Below the pieces are notes generated by a model. That model had not been told where the DNA came from. It made no database searches and saw nothing but the letters and a program-made list of their open reading frames with translations. Shown here piece by piece: positions 1-8,610 of a DNA stretch of 64,000 nucleotides (position 1 is its first letter; every line of letters starts with the position of its first letter). Made by a program: the position numbers and the translations under genes. Location: the NCBI RefSeq assembly GCF_010233585.1, contig NZ_CP045997.1, forward strand, positions 7,300,914 through 7,364,913, written 5' to 3'. Origin of the DNA: Spirosoma endbachense (GTDB lineage: Bacteria; Bacteroidota; Bacteroidia; Cytophagales; Spirosomataceae).

Positions 1-1245
1 ATCATCAACGATGGGTTCATGAATCAATTTGCCTTTGAAGAACAGTTCTGGCTGCCCCGACAAAACGTCTATTTTTTGTTCCCGCTCATTCTTTTCTATT
101 CACAACTGCTGTTTGTCCGAACGTTTCTTCCATTAATTAATACCCCGTCCCATCGCTGGCACAAAGTCGGAACAATCGTTTTGTGGTGTGGCGTTTTCTG
201 CCTGATCGCGCTGACCATCGAACGATTTACGCCCTACTCTGCCTTACTGGAGCTTATCCTGGTTCGAATTTTTTCCGTTTTTTACTGGTTTCCAATGCCT
301 GTTATCGGCGCTTATATCGTGGTGAGTATCGTCCGAAAATACCACGTTAAAGAAGCCTGGTTGTATCTCATAGCAGTCTTACCGTTTTATGCGTTGAATC
401 TCGGGCAGGTTTTTGCCAATTTCGGCATGCTGCCAACGTATGAGCCCGTTGCCAATTTTGCTTATTATGCCCCAGCGGCCCTGTTCGAGGTGCTGGTGTT
501 GACAGTCGGACTGGCGTATCGCTACAAAATGAACCGTGATCAGACCGAACGGCTCATCAAAGAACAAACGATCCAGCAGGAGCGAACCTACGAAGCTGAG
601 GTTCAGACGCTGGCCATGAAAAATAGCTTACTGGTTGAAAAAGAACGCATTGCCCGCGACCTTCACGATAATGTAGGTGCCCATCTGGCCTTTGTCGTTA
701 CCAACCTTACCCACATCAGTGATCAGGCTGAGAAACAGCCCCGAATGAACGGGCGTCAATGGGCCGACCAGTTACGCACCATTGTGAGCTATACGCGCGA
801 AGCGGTTAAACTCCTGCGCGAAACCATCTGGGCCATTCATCAGGAAAGTTTTACGGTCGAGGAATTTTCGGAACGCCTGAATCAGTATATCAACCGCTAC
901 GTACACGAAACCGACGGCCTGCATGTCGATGTGGTGGTCACCGGGTCGCAGGCGCAACGGCTAACCTCGACGCAGGTTCTGAATCTGTTCCGAATTGTTC
1001 AGGAAGCACTCAACAACGTGATCAAACACGCCTTTGCCACGCAGGCAACAGTACACCTCCAAATTCGACCCGGCGGACATATCAATCTCCGAATCCACGA
1101 TAATGGACGCGGGTTTACATGGGCAAACGGAGCGGTTTCCGAGCAACATTATGGTTTGCGAAATATGCAGACCCGCGCTGAAGAACTGGGAGGCACTTTC
1201 CGGGTTTTTGCCGAAGACGGAACAACGGTAGAAGTAGAAGTTTGA
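1..1245 (+). CDS. 7TMR-DISM-type sensor histidine kinase, 5' end outside the window
   Basis: The reading frame is open from base 1, so the ATG at 19 is probably internal and the true start lies upstream. What is visible is the later part of a polytopic membrane region, about six hydrophobic segments in the first 170 residues. This resembles the 7TMR-DISM transmembrane module of Cytophagales kinases. A coiled linker follows, then a HisKA_3 box (ERIARDLHDNVGAHLA, phospho-acceptor His), then a HATPase domain with an N box (EALNNVIKHA) and G1 box (DNGRGF). It would autophosphorylate and pass phosphate to a NarL/LuxR or LytTR regulator, which is not in view. The stop at 1245 lies 110 bp before treZ. 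Calling the membrane part 7TMR-DISM is a family judgement from the hydrophobic pattern. Confidence 0.85.
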   Translation: MINDGFMNQFAFEEQFWLPRQNVYFLFPLILFYSQLLFVRTFLPLINTPSHRWHKVGTIVLWCGVFCLIALTIERFTPYSALLELILVRIFSVFYWFPMPVIGAYIVVSIVRKYHVKEAWLYLIAVLPFYALNLGQVFANFGMLPTYEPVANFAYYAPAALFEVLVLTVGLAYRYKMNRDQTERLIKEQTIQQERTYEAEVQTLAMKNSLLVEKERIARDLHDNVGAHLAFVVTNLTHISDQAEKQPRMNGRQWADQLRTIVSYTREAVKLLRETIWAIHQESFTVEEFSERLNQYINRYVHETDGLHVDVVVTGSQAQRLTSTQVLNLFRIVQEALNNVIKHAFATQATVHLQIRPGGHINLRIHDNGRGFTWANGAVSEQHYGLRNMQTRAEELGGTFRVFAEDGTTVEVEV

Positions 1246-1354
1246 CTTTGTAAAGAGGGCCGTATACGCCTTTTTAGCCATTCCCGCCAACACATCCCGT
1301 TTGTTGCTTGTTAGTCTTGGCAATTGCAGACTCCCAACTCGCCATTCTCAACGT

Positions 1355-3190
1355 ATGAATGAGTCATTGATAAGCCAACGAACACTTGGCGTTACCTTCA
1401 CGAACGATAGTGCTGTCGTTCGTGTCTGGGCACCACTGGCCGAAGCCGTATCGCTTCGTATCTGCCATCAGGATTTAGTCATCCCTCTCCAGAACGATGG
1501 CGCTTACTGGCAAACGACTACCAGCCAGTTGAAACCGGGTGACACCTATACATTTATCCTGAACAACACAACTGAACGACCTGATCCGGCATCGCTATCG
1601 CAACCCGAAAGCGTTCATGGCCCATCGCAGGCGGTCGATACCGCTCAATTTGTATGGACAGATTCGACCTGGAACAACCTCCCGCTCGAAAGTTATCTCC
1701 TATACGAACTTCATACGGGCACATTCACTCCTGAGGGCACATTTGCCGGTATTGAAGCCAAACTGGATTATTTTGTTGAGTTAGGCATTAATGCCATTGA
1801 GATTATGCCCGTGGCGCAATTTCCCGGTACGCGCAACTGGGGCTACGATGGCGTTTGCCCGTATGCCGTACAGAATTCCTATGGCGGGGCTGCGGGGCTA
1901 CAACGGCTTGTAGACGCCTGTCATCGAAAAGGGCTGGCCGTGGTGCTCGATGTAGTCTATAATCACATGGGGCCAGAAGGAAATTATTTTGCCGATTACG
2001 GCCCTTATTTTACCAATAAACACCGAACGCCCTGGGGCGACGCCCTTAATTTCGATGATAATTACAGCGATAGTGTTCGGCGTTATTTCCTTGAAAACGT
2101 CCTGATGTGGTTTCGCGATTTCCATATTGATGCATTGCGTTTAGATGCTGTTCACGCCATTCATGATGAGAGTGAGCTGCATATCCTCCGCGAGATTAAA
2201 CAGTATGTTGATCAGTTTATGCAGGAAACCGGGCGGCAGTATTACCTCATCATTGAGTCAGATCAGAACGAAACGCGGTTTATTCAGCCGATTGCCAGTG
2301 ATGGTTATGGTATGGATGCGCAGTGGAACGACGAATTTCATCATGCCTTACGGGTAACAGCAGGTGGCGAGCGAAGCGGATATTATGCTGATTATGACGG
2401 TATTCGACATCTGGCCAAGTCATATCGTGATGCCTACGTGTACGATGGAACCTACATGCCCCGGCGCGCCAAAATCGTTGGAAAGCCGACAGGCAGCCAT
2501 CCGGGACAGCAGTTTGTCGTTTTCTCCCAAAATCACGACCAGATCGGAAACCGGATGCTGGGCGAGCGACCAAGTCAGTTGGTCAGTTTTTCCATGCAGA
2601 AACTCATGGCCGGAGCCGTGATGAGTAGTCCATACCTGCCCATGCTGTTCATGGGTGAGGAATGGGGCGAATTAAATCCATTTCTGTACTTCGTCAGTCA
2701 TTCTGACCCAGAGTTGATCGAAGCGGTTCGGCAGGGACGCAAAAAGGAGTTTGCTGCTTTTCAGACCTCCGTTGAGGCCCCTGATCCGCAGGCCGCTCAG
2801 ACATTTGAACGCTCCCGTCTTCGGTGGGAACGCCTGACTCAGGAGCCCCACCAAACGCTTTTTCGCTACTACCAGACGTTACTTTCCCTTCGCAAAAAAT
2901 CGCCCTTACGGCACCCAAATCGTGAATCGGTGGCCGTGGTTATGGACGATGCCCGACAAACACTCACCCTGATTCGCCACCATCCAAACGATGCCCCGAT
3001 TGTTTGTCTGATGAATTTCTCATCAAAACCCGAATCATTCCGGGTTCCAATTAGTATCAAACCCTGGCAAAAACTCCTGGACTCTGCTGATCCACAGTGG
3101 TTGGGTCCTCTTGCGGCTCCAATGGAAGTGGCAGGCGACGCGCCGGTCATCGTGCAGGCCGAATCCATTTTGATTTATACGAATGGGTAG
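1355..3190 (+). CDS. treZ: malto-oligosyltrehalose trehalohydrolase
   Basis: This GH13 enzyme releases trehalose from maltooligosyl-trehalose made by TreY. An N-terminal beta-sandwich (VRVWAPLAEAV, about residues 20-100) precedes the barrel. Barrel motifs are DVVYNHMGPEGN (region I), LRLDAVHAI (nucleophile Asp), IIESDQNE (acid/base Glu) and FSQNHDQIGNR (region IV). The ATG at 1355 gives 611 residues, the usual TreZ length. A TTG-initiated extension back to 1301 adds a non-conserved 18 residues and was not used. The 3' end overlaps a possible treY start by 8 bp, so the two genes are probably one operon. The partner enzyme directly downstream makes the specificity call firm. Confidence 0.95.
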   Translation: MNESLISQRTLGVTFTNDSAVVRVWAPLAEAVSLRICHQDLVIPLQNDGAYWQTTTSQLKPGDTYTFILNNTTERPDPASLSQPESVHGPSQAVDTAQFVWTDSTWNNLPLESYLLYELHTGTFTPEGTFAGIEAKLDYFVELGINAIEIMPVAQFPGTRNWGYDGVCPYAVQNSYGGAAGLQRLVDACHRKGLAVVLDVVYNHMGPEGNYFADYGPYFTNKHRTPWGDALNFDDNYSDSVRRYFLENVLMWFRDFHIDALRLDAVHAIHDESELHILREIKQYVDQFMQETGRQYYLIIESDQNETRFIQPIASDGYGMDAQWNDEFHHALRVTAGGERSGYYADYDGIRHLAKSYRDAYVYDGTYMPRRAKIVGKPTGSHPGQQFVVFSQNHDQIGNRMLGERPSQLVSFSMQKLMAGAVMSSPYLPMLFMGEEWGELNPFLYFVSHSDPELIEAVRQGRKKEFAAFQTSVEAPDPQAAQTFERSRLRWERLTQEPHQTLFRYYQTLLSLRKKSPLRHPNRESVAVVMDDARQTLTLIRHHPNDAPIVCLMNFSSKPESFRVPISIKPWQKLLDSADPQWLGPLAAPMEVAGDAPVIVQAESILIYTNG

Positions 3191-3233
3191 TAAGCCTACG
3201 CTGAACGCCTATCCCAATCCTTCCGCTCAACCT

Positions 3234-5987
3234 ATGTACAATCCTATTTCTACGTACCGGCTTCAGTTTCATAAAGATTTCACCTTTCAACAGCTCGATA
3301 CACTGCTGCCTTATCTCCAAAAGCTAGGCGTATCAACGATTTATGCCTCGCCAATTTTTGCGGCTGTACCCGCTAGTTCGCATGGCTACGATGGTGTTGA
3401 CCCGAACCGGATCAACCCTGAGATTGGGACAGAAGAGGAGCTACGAGCCATAAATCGCCAGCTGCAACTAGCCAATATGGGTTGGTTACAGGACATTGTC
3501 CCGAACCACATGGCCTACTATTTCACCAATCAATGGCTGATGGATGTGCTGGAGAAAGGCCCGTTATCTCGTTTTGCTTCGTTCTTTGATACATCGCTGG
3601 CAAGTTCATTTTTTCATGGCCGGGTCCTGGCCCCGTTTCTGGCCGAACCGATAGACGAAGCACTGGCCAAGGGTCACCTGACACTGCACTACGATCAGAC
3701 ACGCTTTTTGCTGGATGTGAGCGGGAATCGACTACCACTAAAGCCCGGTAGCTATGCAACTGTTCTGCAGGCAGATGCCGCTGAACCCTCCGACGCCATA
3801 CAGCAACTACTGATTCAGCTTGATCAGCTCCGGCATCTGGATGAACCAGAAGCGTATGGAATTGAATGGGCTGAATTTCGACTGCAACTGGCGGCTTTGA
3901 TGCACACCGACCAAACCGAAACGTACATTGAGGATTGCCTGAATGCGGTGAACCAAAATCCGGCTTTGTTACATCACCTCGCCGATGAACAGCACTATCG
4001 GTTTTGCACTGAGGCTGAAACCCGGCAGGAAATGACTTACCGCCGTTTCTTTACGATCAATGGGCTGATTTGCCTGAATATGGACGATGAGACCGTCTTT
4101 CAGCAACTTCACTATTTGACGAAAACATTCATAGACGACGGTGTTTTTCAGGGATTGCGAATTGATCATATCGACGGACTGTTCGACCCTAAACGGTATC
4201 TGGATCGGCTAAGGGCGCTGACAGGCGATGAAACCTACATCGTCGTTGAGAAAATTCTTCAGGGTAACGAGGCTTTACCAACCGACTGGCCTGTGCAGGG
4301 AACCTCGGGATATGATTTTCTGGCTCTGGTGAATAATCTGCTGACAAACAGCCAGGCAGAACCGGCCTTTCGCAATTTCTATCACAAATTAATTGGTAGT
4401 GATACGCCCCTGCCCGAGCGTATTCGGGATAGAAAAGCGTATTTTCTGGCTCAATACATGGGTGGTGAACTCAATAACCTCTACCATTATTTTCTCGATC
4501 TGAACCTGGCCGACGAAGCGGCACTGGCAGAATTGACAGCTGGTGAGTTAAAGCTGGCTATTGGCGAATTGCTCATCGAATGCCCCGTTTATCGGTACTA
4601 CGGTAATCAATTGCCGCTACCGGCCAACGAATCAGACAGTATAAGGCAGATGCTCAAAGCAATTCGGGAAACGAAACCAGAGCTGGAATCGGCACTTGCT
4701 ATGCTGGAAGAGGCATTATTGACCAGGCCAATGGAGGGTGACTCCGATTACAACCATCGGGCTCTTCGTTTTTATCACCGACTCATGCAGTTTTCAGGCC
4801 CATTGATGGCAAAAGGTGTTGAAGATACGTTGCTATACACCTACAATTGCTTTATCGGTCATAATGAAGTTGGCGATTCGCCCGAGCGTTTTGGCTTGTC
4901 AGTTGATGCTTTTCATGAAGCTATGCAGTACCGACAAACCCATTGGCCGCTTGCCCAGAACGCGACTGCCACCCATGACACCAAACGGGGTGAAGATGTG
5001 CGGGCAAGGCTCAATGTACTGACCGACCTGGCCGACGAATGGCTGGCTGAAGTTCAACACTGGCAGCAATTGAACGCTTCACTAAAGCAGTCAGCCGATG
5101 ATCAGACGTATGTGCCTGACGCGAATGATGAATATTTAATTTACCAGAACCTGCTCGGCGCTTACCCGATGCCCGGCGAATCCAATCGGGTCGACGATGA
5201 GGACGATTTCCCGAACCGGTTTCGTTTATACCTCGAAAAAGCATTGCAGGAGGCCAAACGCCACACCACCGGCTGGGTTGTTGACGATAGCTATCACGAA
5301 GGGGTTAAGGTATTTACCGATCGTCTGCTCGAACGATCAGGAGCATTCTGGCCTCGATTCGAATCGTTTCACCGGCAAATAGCCGATTTTGGTATAGTCA
5401 ATTCGCTGGCTCAGGTTCTGCTCAAATTCACCTGTCCGGGTGTTCCGGATGTTTACCAGGGAGCAGAAGGCTGGGATTTGAGTCTGGTCGATCCCGACAA
5501 TCGACGCCCTATTGATTTCGCCCGTCGGCAGATGTGGTTATCCGATTTGCTTTCTCTTCAGGAATCTGACCCAGAAACGCATTGGTCTACTCTTTGGCAA
5601 CATCGTTTCGACGGTCGTGTCAAATTCTGGCTCACGTATCTGCTCCTGCATGAGCGGCAGTCTAACACAACCTTATTTGCGGAGGGTGAATACGTGCCAT
5701 TACTCGTTGATGGTATGTATCGGGATCATGTATTGGCTTTTGCGCGTCGGCTTGGCGCCCAATGGTACATTATAACGATACCACTCCATTTTGCCCAACT
5801 CTGTCGGCAACAGAAGCAGGATGCACAGCGAATCGATTGGCATGACACTTCCATTCGCTTACCAGTCGATGCCCCAACGAAATGGGTCAATTGTCTGGAT
5901 GGGACCCTCAGCAGCACAACCGACCGTATGTTGGTGCAAGCTACGTTTACGGCACTACCCGTTGGGATTTTACGTAACACGGACTAA
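3234..5987 (+). CDS. treY: malto-oligosyltrehalose synthase
   Basis: This GH13 enzyme isomerises the reducing-end alpha-1,4 bond of maltodextrins to alpha-1,1, the first step of the TreY-TreZ route from glycogen to trehalose. The start MYNPISTYRLQFHKDF at 3234 is the usual family N-terminus. An alternative ATG at 3183 overlaps the treZ stop (ATGGGTAG) and would add 17 poorly conserved residues. Motifs include DIVPNHMAYY, LRIDHIDGLFDP (nucleophile), IVVEKIL (acid/base) and NATATHDTKRGEDVRARL. About 917 residues matches the family, including its long helical insertions. The stop lies inside a hairpin shared with the convergent DUF1059 gene. No treX debranching gene is visible. Confidence 0.95.
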   Translation: MYNPISTYRLQFHKDFTFQQLDTLLPYLQKLGVSTIYASPIFAAVPASSHGYDGVDPNRINPEIGTEEELRAINRQLQLANMGWLQDIVPNHMAYYFTNQWLMDVLEKGPLSRFASFFDTSLASSFFHGRVLAPFLAEPIDEALAKGHLTLHYDQTRFLLDVSGNRLPLKPGSYATVLQADAAEPSDAIQQLLIQLDQLRHLDEPEAYGIEWAEFRLQLAALMHTDQTETYIEDCLNAVNQNPALLHHLADEQHYRFCTEAETRQEMTYRRFFTINGLICLNMDDETVFQQLHYLTKTFIDDGVFQGLRIDHIDGLFDPKRYLDRLRALTGDETYIVVEKILQGNEALPTDWPVQGTSGYDFLALVNNLLTNSQAEPAFRNFYHKLIGSDTPLPERIRDRKAYFLAQYMGGELNNLYHYFLDLNLADEAALAELTAGELKLAIGELLIECPVYRYYGNQLPLPANESDSIRQMLKAIRETKPELESALAMLEEALLTRPMEGDSDYNHRALRFYHRLMQFSGPLMAKGVEDTLLYTYNCFIGHNEVGDSPERFGLSVDAFHEAMQYRQTHWPLAQNATATHDTKRGEDVRARLNVLTDLADEWLAEVQHWQQLNASLKQSADDQTYVPDANDEYLIYQNLLGAYPMPGESNRVDDEDDFPNRFRLYLEKALQEAKRHTTGWVVDDSYHEGVKVFTDRLLERSGAFWPRFESFHRQIADFGIVNSLAQVLLKFTCPGVPDVYQGAEGWDLSLVDPDNRRPIDFARRQMWLSDLLSLQESDPETHWSTLWQHRFDGRVKFWLTYLLLHERQSNTTLFAEGEYVPLLVDGMYRDHVLAFARRLGAQWYIITIPLHFAQLCRQQKQDAQRIDWHDTSIRLPVDAPTKWVNCLDGTLSSTTDRMLVQATFTALPVGILRNTD

Positions 5988-6009
5988 ACGAAACAGCCCG
6001 TGTTACGTA
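5971..6009. terminator. bidirectional hairpin terminator between treY and the DUF1059 gene
   Basis: A perfect 12-bp inverted repeat (TACGTAACACGG at 5971-5982, complement at 5998-6009) has a 15-nt loop and spans the treY stop codon. It lies between convergent genes and has no long T tract, so a terminator role is inferred from position and symmetry. Confidence 0.6.
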
Positions 6010-6018
6010 TGTTCGCGG

Positions 6019-6189
6019 CTATTCTTCCCGGATCAATTGTTTTAACTGGTCGGCTAGTTCAGGCGTCACAGTTACACCGTGCGCTTCCTGCGCATGGGCA
6101 GCGGCCTGTGTCAATACGGCATCTTCTGTGGAGGCCTTGATGACACCTTCGCAGTCGAAACCGGCATCGCGGCAATGGAGCGTTTTCAT
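6019..6189 (-). CDS. DUF1059 family small protein (56 aa)
   Basis: The minus strand encodes 56 residues from ATG at 6189 to TAG at 6019. The protein starts MKTLHCRDAGFDCEGVI and ends TPELADQLKQLIREE. Two cysteines in the first 13 residues, an internal THAQ/HAREVHG-like helix (AAAHAQEAHGVTV) and the length match the DUF1059 family (PF06348). That family is widespread in bacteria and archaea and has no assigned function. The gene is convergent with treY and shares the hairpin at 5971-6009. The recognition is from family memory, but start, stop and conserved cysteines are read directly. Confidence 0.8.
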   Translation of the reverse strand: MKTLHCRDAGFDCEGVIKASTEDAVLTQAAAHAQEAHGVTVTPELADQLKQLIREE

Positions 6190-6302
6190 GATAGAGGTTT
6201 GGGTTTAATTGATCTATGGTTATTCTGCAATAATACTACACTATTCTTACTGAGTCGATTATGGCTATTTATAACCCAAATAATGGCAAATTCAGGCAAC
6301 GG

Positions 6303-6746
6303 TCAGTCTTTGGACTGGGTAACAATATACTCTTTATAACTATTCGGCTTTACCGCATCCGTGAACAGCTTGAAATACTCTTTACCTTTTGGTTCACCAT
6401 ACATTTTCGTCAGCAAGGACGCAATATCATAATCGGCTCCTTTAATAACCGGGTCCATAATGAACAGGTAAGAATAGTAACCATCAGCATCCGCTTTGGT
6501 AGGGTGTAATATCCGCGTTTGCTTGAATATTTTCTGCTCAGCTACGGATAATTTCTTCGCGCCCGGCCAGAAAATTTCGTGGACAAACCGTTCATACTGG
6601 GCACGTTTGCTGGCTTTGACTGGATAAGCAACTACCCAAACCGTTTCATTTGGCTTAGCAGCCATGTGGCTTGTCTGGCTTATACCTGGTACAAAAATCA
6701 ACGTGATGAAGCCTAGAATGAGAAACGGGCGTAGATAGCTGTGCAT
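6303..6746 (-). CDS. small secreted protein of unknown function
   Basis: It encodes 147 residues. A signal peptide (LRPFLILGFITLIFVPGISQ) suggests cleavage near residue 24, so the product is periplasmic or outer-membrane associated. The mature part (WVVAYPVKASKRAQYERFVHEIFWPG) has the alternating strand-helix pattern of dimeric alpha-beta barrel (ABM/ferredoxin-like) proteins, but I cannot name a family. No metal-binding or catalytic motif is evident. It is transcribed alone, with its promoter presumably in the 6747-7102 gap. Confidence 0.65.
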   Translation of the reverse strand: MHSYLRPFLILGFITLIFVPGISQTSHMAAKPNETVWVVAYPVKASKRAQYERFVHEIFWPGAKKLSVAEQKIFKQTRILHPTKADADGYYSYLFIMDPVIKGADYDIASLLTKMYGEPKGKEYFKLFTDAVKPNSYKEYIVTQSKD

Positions 6747-7102
6747 AGTAAATGGGTGAATTTATGGTAAACAGGAAACGTATCGATTACTAATCTAGCT
6801 CCATACTAACGGTGAGTTATTAACAAAACTAAAGGTAAATAAAGCAAGCAGTAATCAATTGACTAACAGCGTCGATTGATCAAACGGTAAGCCACGGATC
6901 AGAAGGCCGCTCAATCCAGATCCCGCACGTTTATCCATCATACTTAATCACTTTCTGGCACTAGTTGCCTTCGCCTTCAACGAGCACGATCGTTTCGTTT
7001 TCTTACAATTTTATCCAGCAAGGGCGGTAGACCTTTGTCCTGTCAAAAACGAAATAATAGCTGGTCTGTACACAACAGGCCAATTTTAACTAAACGTCCG
7101 GC
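6747..7102. other. divergent intergenic region without a recognisable gene
   Basis: This is 356 bp between two divergently transcribed genes. No ORF with coding character and no long inverted repeat was found. It should hold promoters in both directions. A weak -7-like GACCTTTG lies near 7030 on the plus strand, with one mismatch to TAnnTTTG. Confidence 0.5.
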
Positions 7103-8041
7103 ATGAATACACGCTCAACTCCCGCTTTGCAACCAGAAGGCGCAACGATTCCAGCAACCTCCCCTGCCATCCTTATTACGGGTGCAACCGGCACGATTGG
7201 CACTGAACTTACCCGCATTTTATCCGAGAAAGGAGTGAGTTTTCGGGTCATGGTTCGCTCAGCCAGGGATGCACAAAAATTTGATACACTGGCCGGTGCC
7301 GAAGTTGTTACAGGTGATTTCAACGATACAGCAACAATTGCACAGGCTTTAGCTGGCATTGATCGTGCCTTTCTACTCACGAATTCGTCGGAACAGGCCG
7401 AAAGTCAGCAGCTCAATTTCGTTACCGAAGCTCAGCGTGCAGGCGTCGAACACATCGTAAAATTATCGCAGTTTGCGGCCGACCTCGCTTCTCCCGTTCG
7501 GTTCTTACGCTACCATGCCGTTGTTGAGCAGGCAATCCAGTTGTCGGGGATGGCTTTTACCTTTCTGCGACCCAATTTATTTATGCAGGGATTGCTGGGA
7601 TTCCGGGCTTCGATTGCTGATCAGGGAAAGTTCTTCGCAGCCGTCGGTGATGCCAGAGTCAGCGCCATCGATATACGCGATATTGCCGCTGTTGCGGCTG
7701 CGGCTTTGACCGGTTCAGGCCATGCGGGGAAAATCTATACCCTCACCGGTCCTGAAGCACTAACCCACCCGGAAATGGCCGATAAACTCGCAACAGCCCT
7801 TGGACGCTCAGTTACCTTTATCGATGTGCCACCAGCTGCCATGCGGGACGCACTGATTCAGTTTGACTTTCCGATCTGGCAGGCCGATGGCCTGATCGAA
7901 GATTACGCACATTATAGCCGCAATGAAGCGTCGGTAGTTACGACCGATGTACAGGACGCTACCGGTTCGGCCCCACGGGACTTTTCCGCATTTGCCCATG
8001 ATTACGCGCCTGGCTTCTTGATACCTTCAGTTGATCACTAA
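7103..8041 (+). CDS. NmrA-like / atypical SDR NAD(P)-binding protein
   Basis: It encodes 312 residues. After about 20 variable N-terminal residues comes a Rossmann glycine motif, ILITGATGTIGTELTRIL, then FRVMVRSARDAQKF, where the basic residues suggest NADP(H). VVTGDFNDTATIAQALAGIDRAFLLT and FTFLRPNLFMQG are typical of the NmrA/NAD(P)H:quinone oxidoreductase-like group. That group lacks a reliable YxxxK and includes both redox sensors and reductases. The substrate cannot be inferred. The gene is monocistronic: divergent from the upstream gene and followed by a hairpin at 8054-8091. Confidence 0.8.
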   Translation: MNTRSTPALQPEGATIPATSPAILITGATGTIGTELTRILSEKGVSFRVMVRSARDAQKFDTLAGAEVVTGDFNDTATIAQALAGIDRAFLLTNSSEQAESQQLNFVTEAQRAGVEHIVKLSQFAADLASPVRFLRYHAVVEQAIQLSGMAFTFLRPNLFMQGLLGFRASIADQGKFFAAVGDARVSAIDIRDIAAVAAAALTGSGHAGKIYTLTGPEALTHPEMADKLATALGRSVTFIDVPPAAMRDALIQFDFPIWQADGLIEDYAHYSRNEASVVTTDVQDATGSAPRDFSAFAHDYAPGFLIPSVDH

Positions 8042-8053
8042 CTGTTTTACTTA

Positions 8054-8091
8054 TAGAGGCCGGTACATCCAGGCAGGAACACCGGCTTCTA
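8054..8091 (+). terminator. hairpin terminator after the NmrA-like gene
   Basis: TAGAGGCCGGT at 8054-8064 pairs with ACCGGCTTCTA at 8081-8091, giving 11 bp with one G-U pair and a 16-nt loop. It begins 13 bp after the stop codon and has no long T tract. Confidence 0.55.
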
Positions 8092-8137
8092 CAAAAGAAT
8101 CAATCACCTAATAATCAGATAATTAATTACCATAAAA

Positions 8138-8210
8138 ATTAAACTATTATTTTTTCTAACAAATCAACTAATATATTAGTTGTAAAACTAAACTATTAGT
8201 CATACCTTTC
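8138..8210 (+). promoter_or_regulatory. BlaI-type operator repeats overlapping a Bacteroidota promoter
   Basis: Two copies of ACTAA-N4-TTAGT occur at 8167-8180 (inside the perfect 18-bp palindrome CAACTAATATATTAGTTG, 8165-8182) and at 8187-8200, exactly 20 bp apart. A third degenerate copy at 8138-8151 (ATTAAACTATTATT) matches 12 of 14 positions of the second. TACCTTTC at 8203-8210 resembles the -7 element TAnnTTTG. It lies 20 bp downstream of a TTG at 8180-8182 that can act as the -33 element. The operators would thus cover the promoter, as expected for autorepression by the BlaI-family protein starting at 8239. The repeats are read directly; the protein that binds is inferred. Confidence 0.7.
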
Positions 8211-8238
8211 AGGTACGAAACCAGTCTACGCAAATACG

Positions 8239-8610
8239 ATGCAACTACGCGAACTCACTAAGGCCGAAGAAGAGATCATGCGCGTGTTATGGCAGCTCAA
8301 AAAAGGCTTTGTAAAAGATGTACTGGCCGAACTGCCTGAGCCAAAGCCTGCCTACAATACCGTCTCGACCATTATCCGAATTCTGGAAAAAAAAGAACTG
8401 GTGGGTTATACGGCTTATGGCAAAACCCACGAATACTACCCGCTAATTACGGAGGAACAATACCGCCGTTTCCAAACGGAGCAGTTAATGGCGAATTACT
8501 TCGATAACTCGCTAAAAAAGCTGGTGTCGTTTTTTGTACAGGACAAGAACATCAGTCTTTCCGAAGCCGATGAGATCATTAAGCTCCTAAACAAAAACAA
8601 AGACCAATGA
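8239..8610 (+). CDS. BlaI/MecI/CopY-family transcriptional repressor
   Basis: It encodes 123 residues with an N-terminal winged helix (ELTKAEEEIMRVLWQLKKGFVKDVLAEL, then YNTVSTIIRILEKKELV as recognition helix and wing) and a C-terminal dimerisation helix bundle. These repressors bind as dimers and are inactivated by cleavage after signalling from an M56 membrane peptidase. The next gene, which overlaps it by 4 bp (ATGA), is such a peptidase. The palindromes at 8165-8200 are the likely operators. In Bacteroidota this pair is common without any beta-lactamase, so resistance should not be assumed. Confidence 0.92.
   Translation: MQLRELTKAEEEIMRVLWQLKKGFVKDVLAELPEPKPAYNTVSTIIRILEKKELVGYTAYGKTHEYYPLITEEQYRRFQTEQLMANYFDNSLKKLVSFFVQDKNISLSEADEIIKLLNKNKDQ

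Noticed and set aside
2..22. A gene end overlapping the kinase start by ATGA
   Set aside because: The kinase frame is open to base 1 and the residues ahead of the ATG at 19 fit the membrane domain, so this is the inside of a gene, not a gene boundary.
1301..1354. TTG-initiated extension of treZ
   Set aside because: The added 18 residues are not TreZ-like and the ATG at 1355 gives the normal N-terminus.
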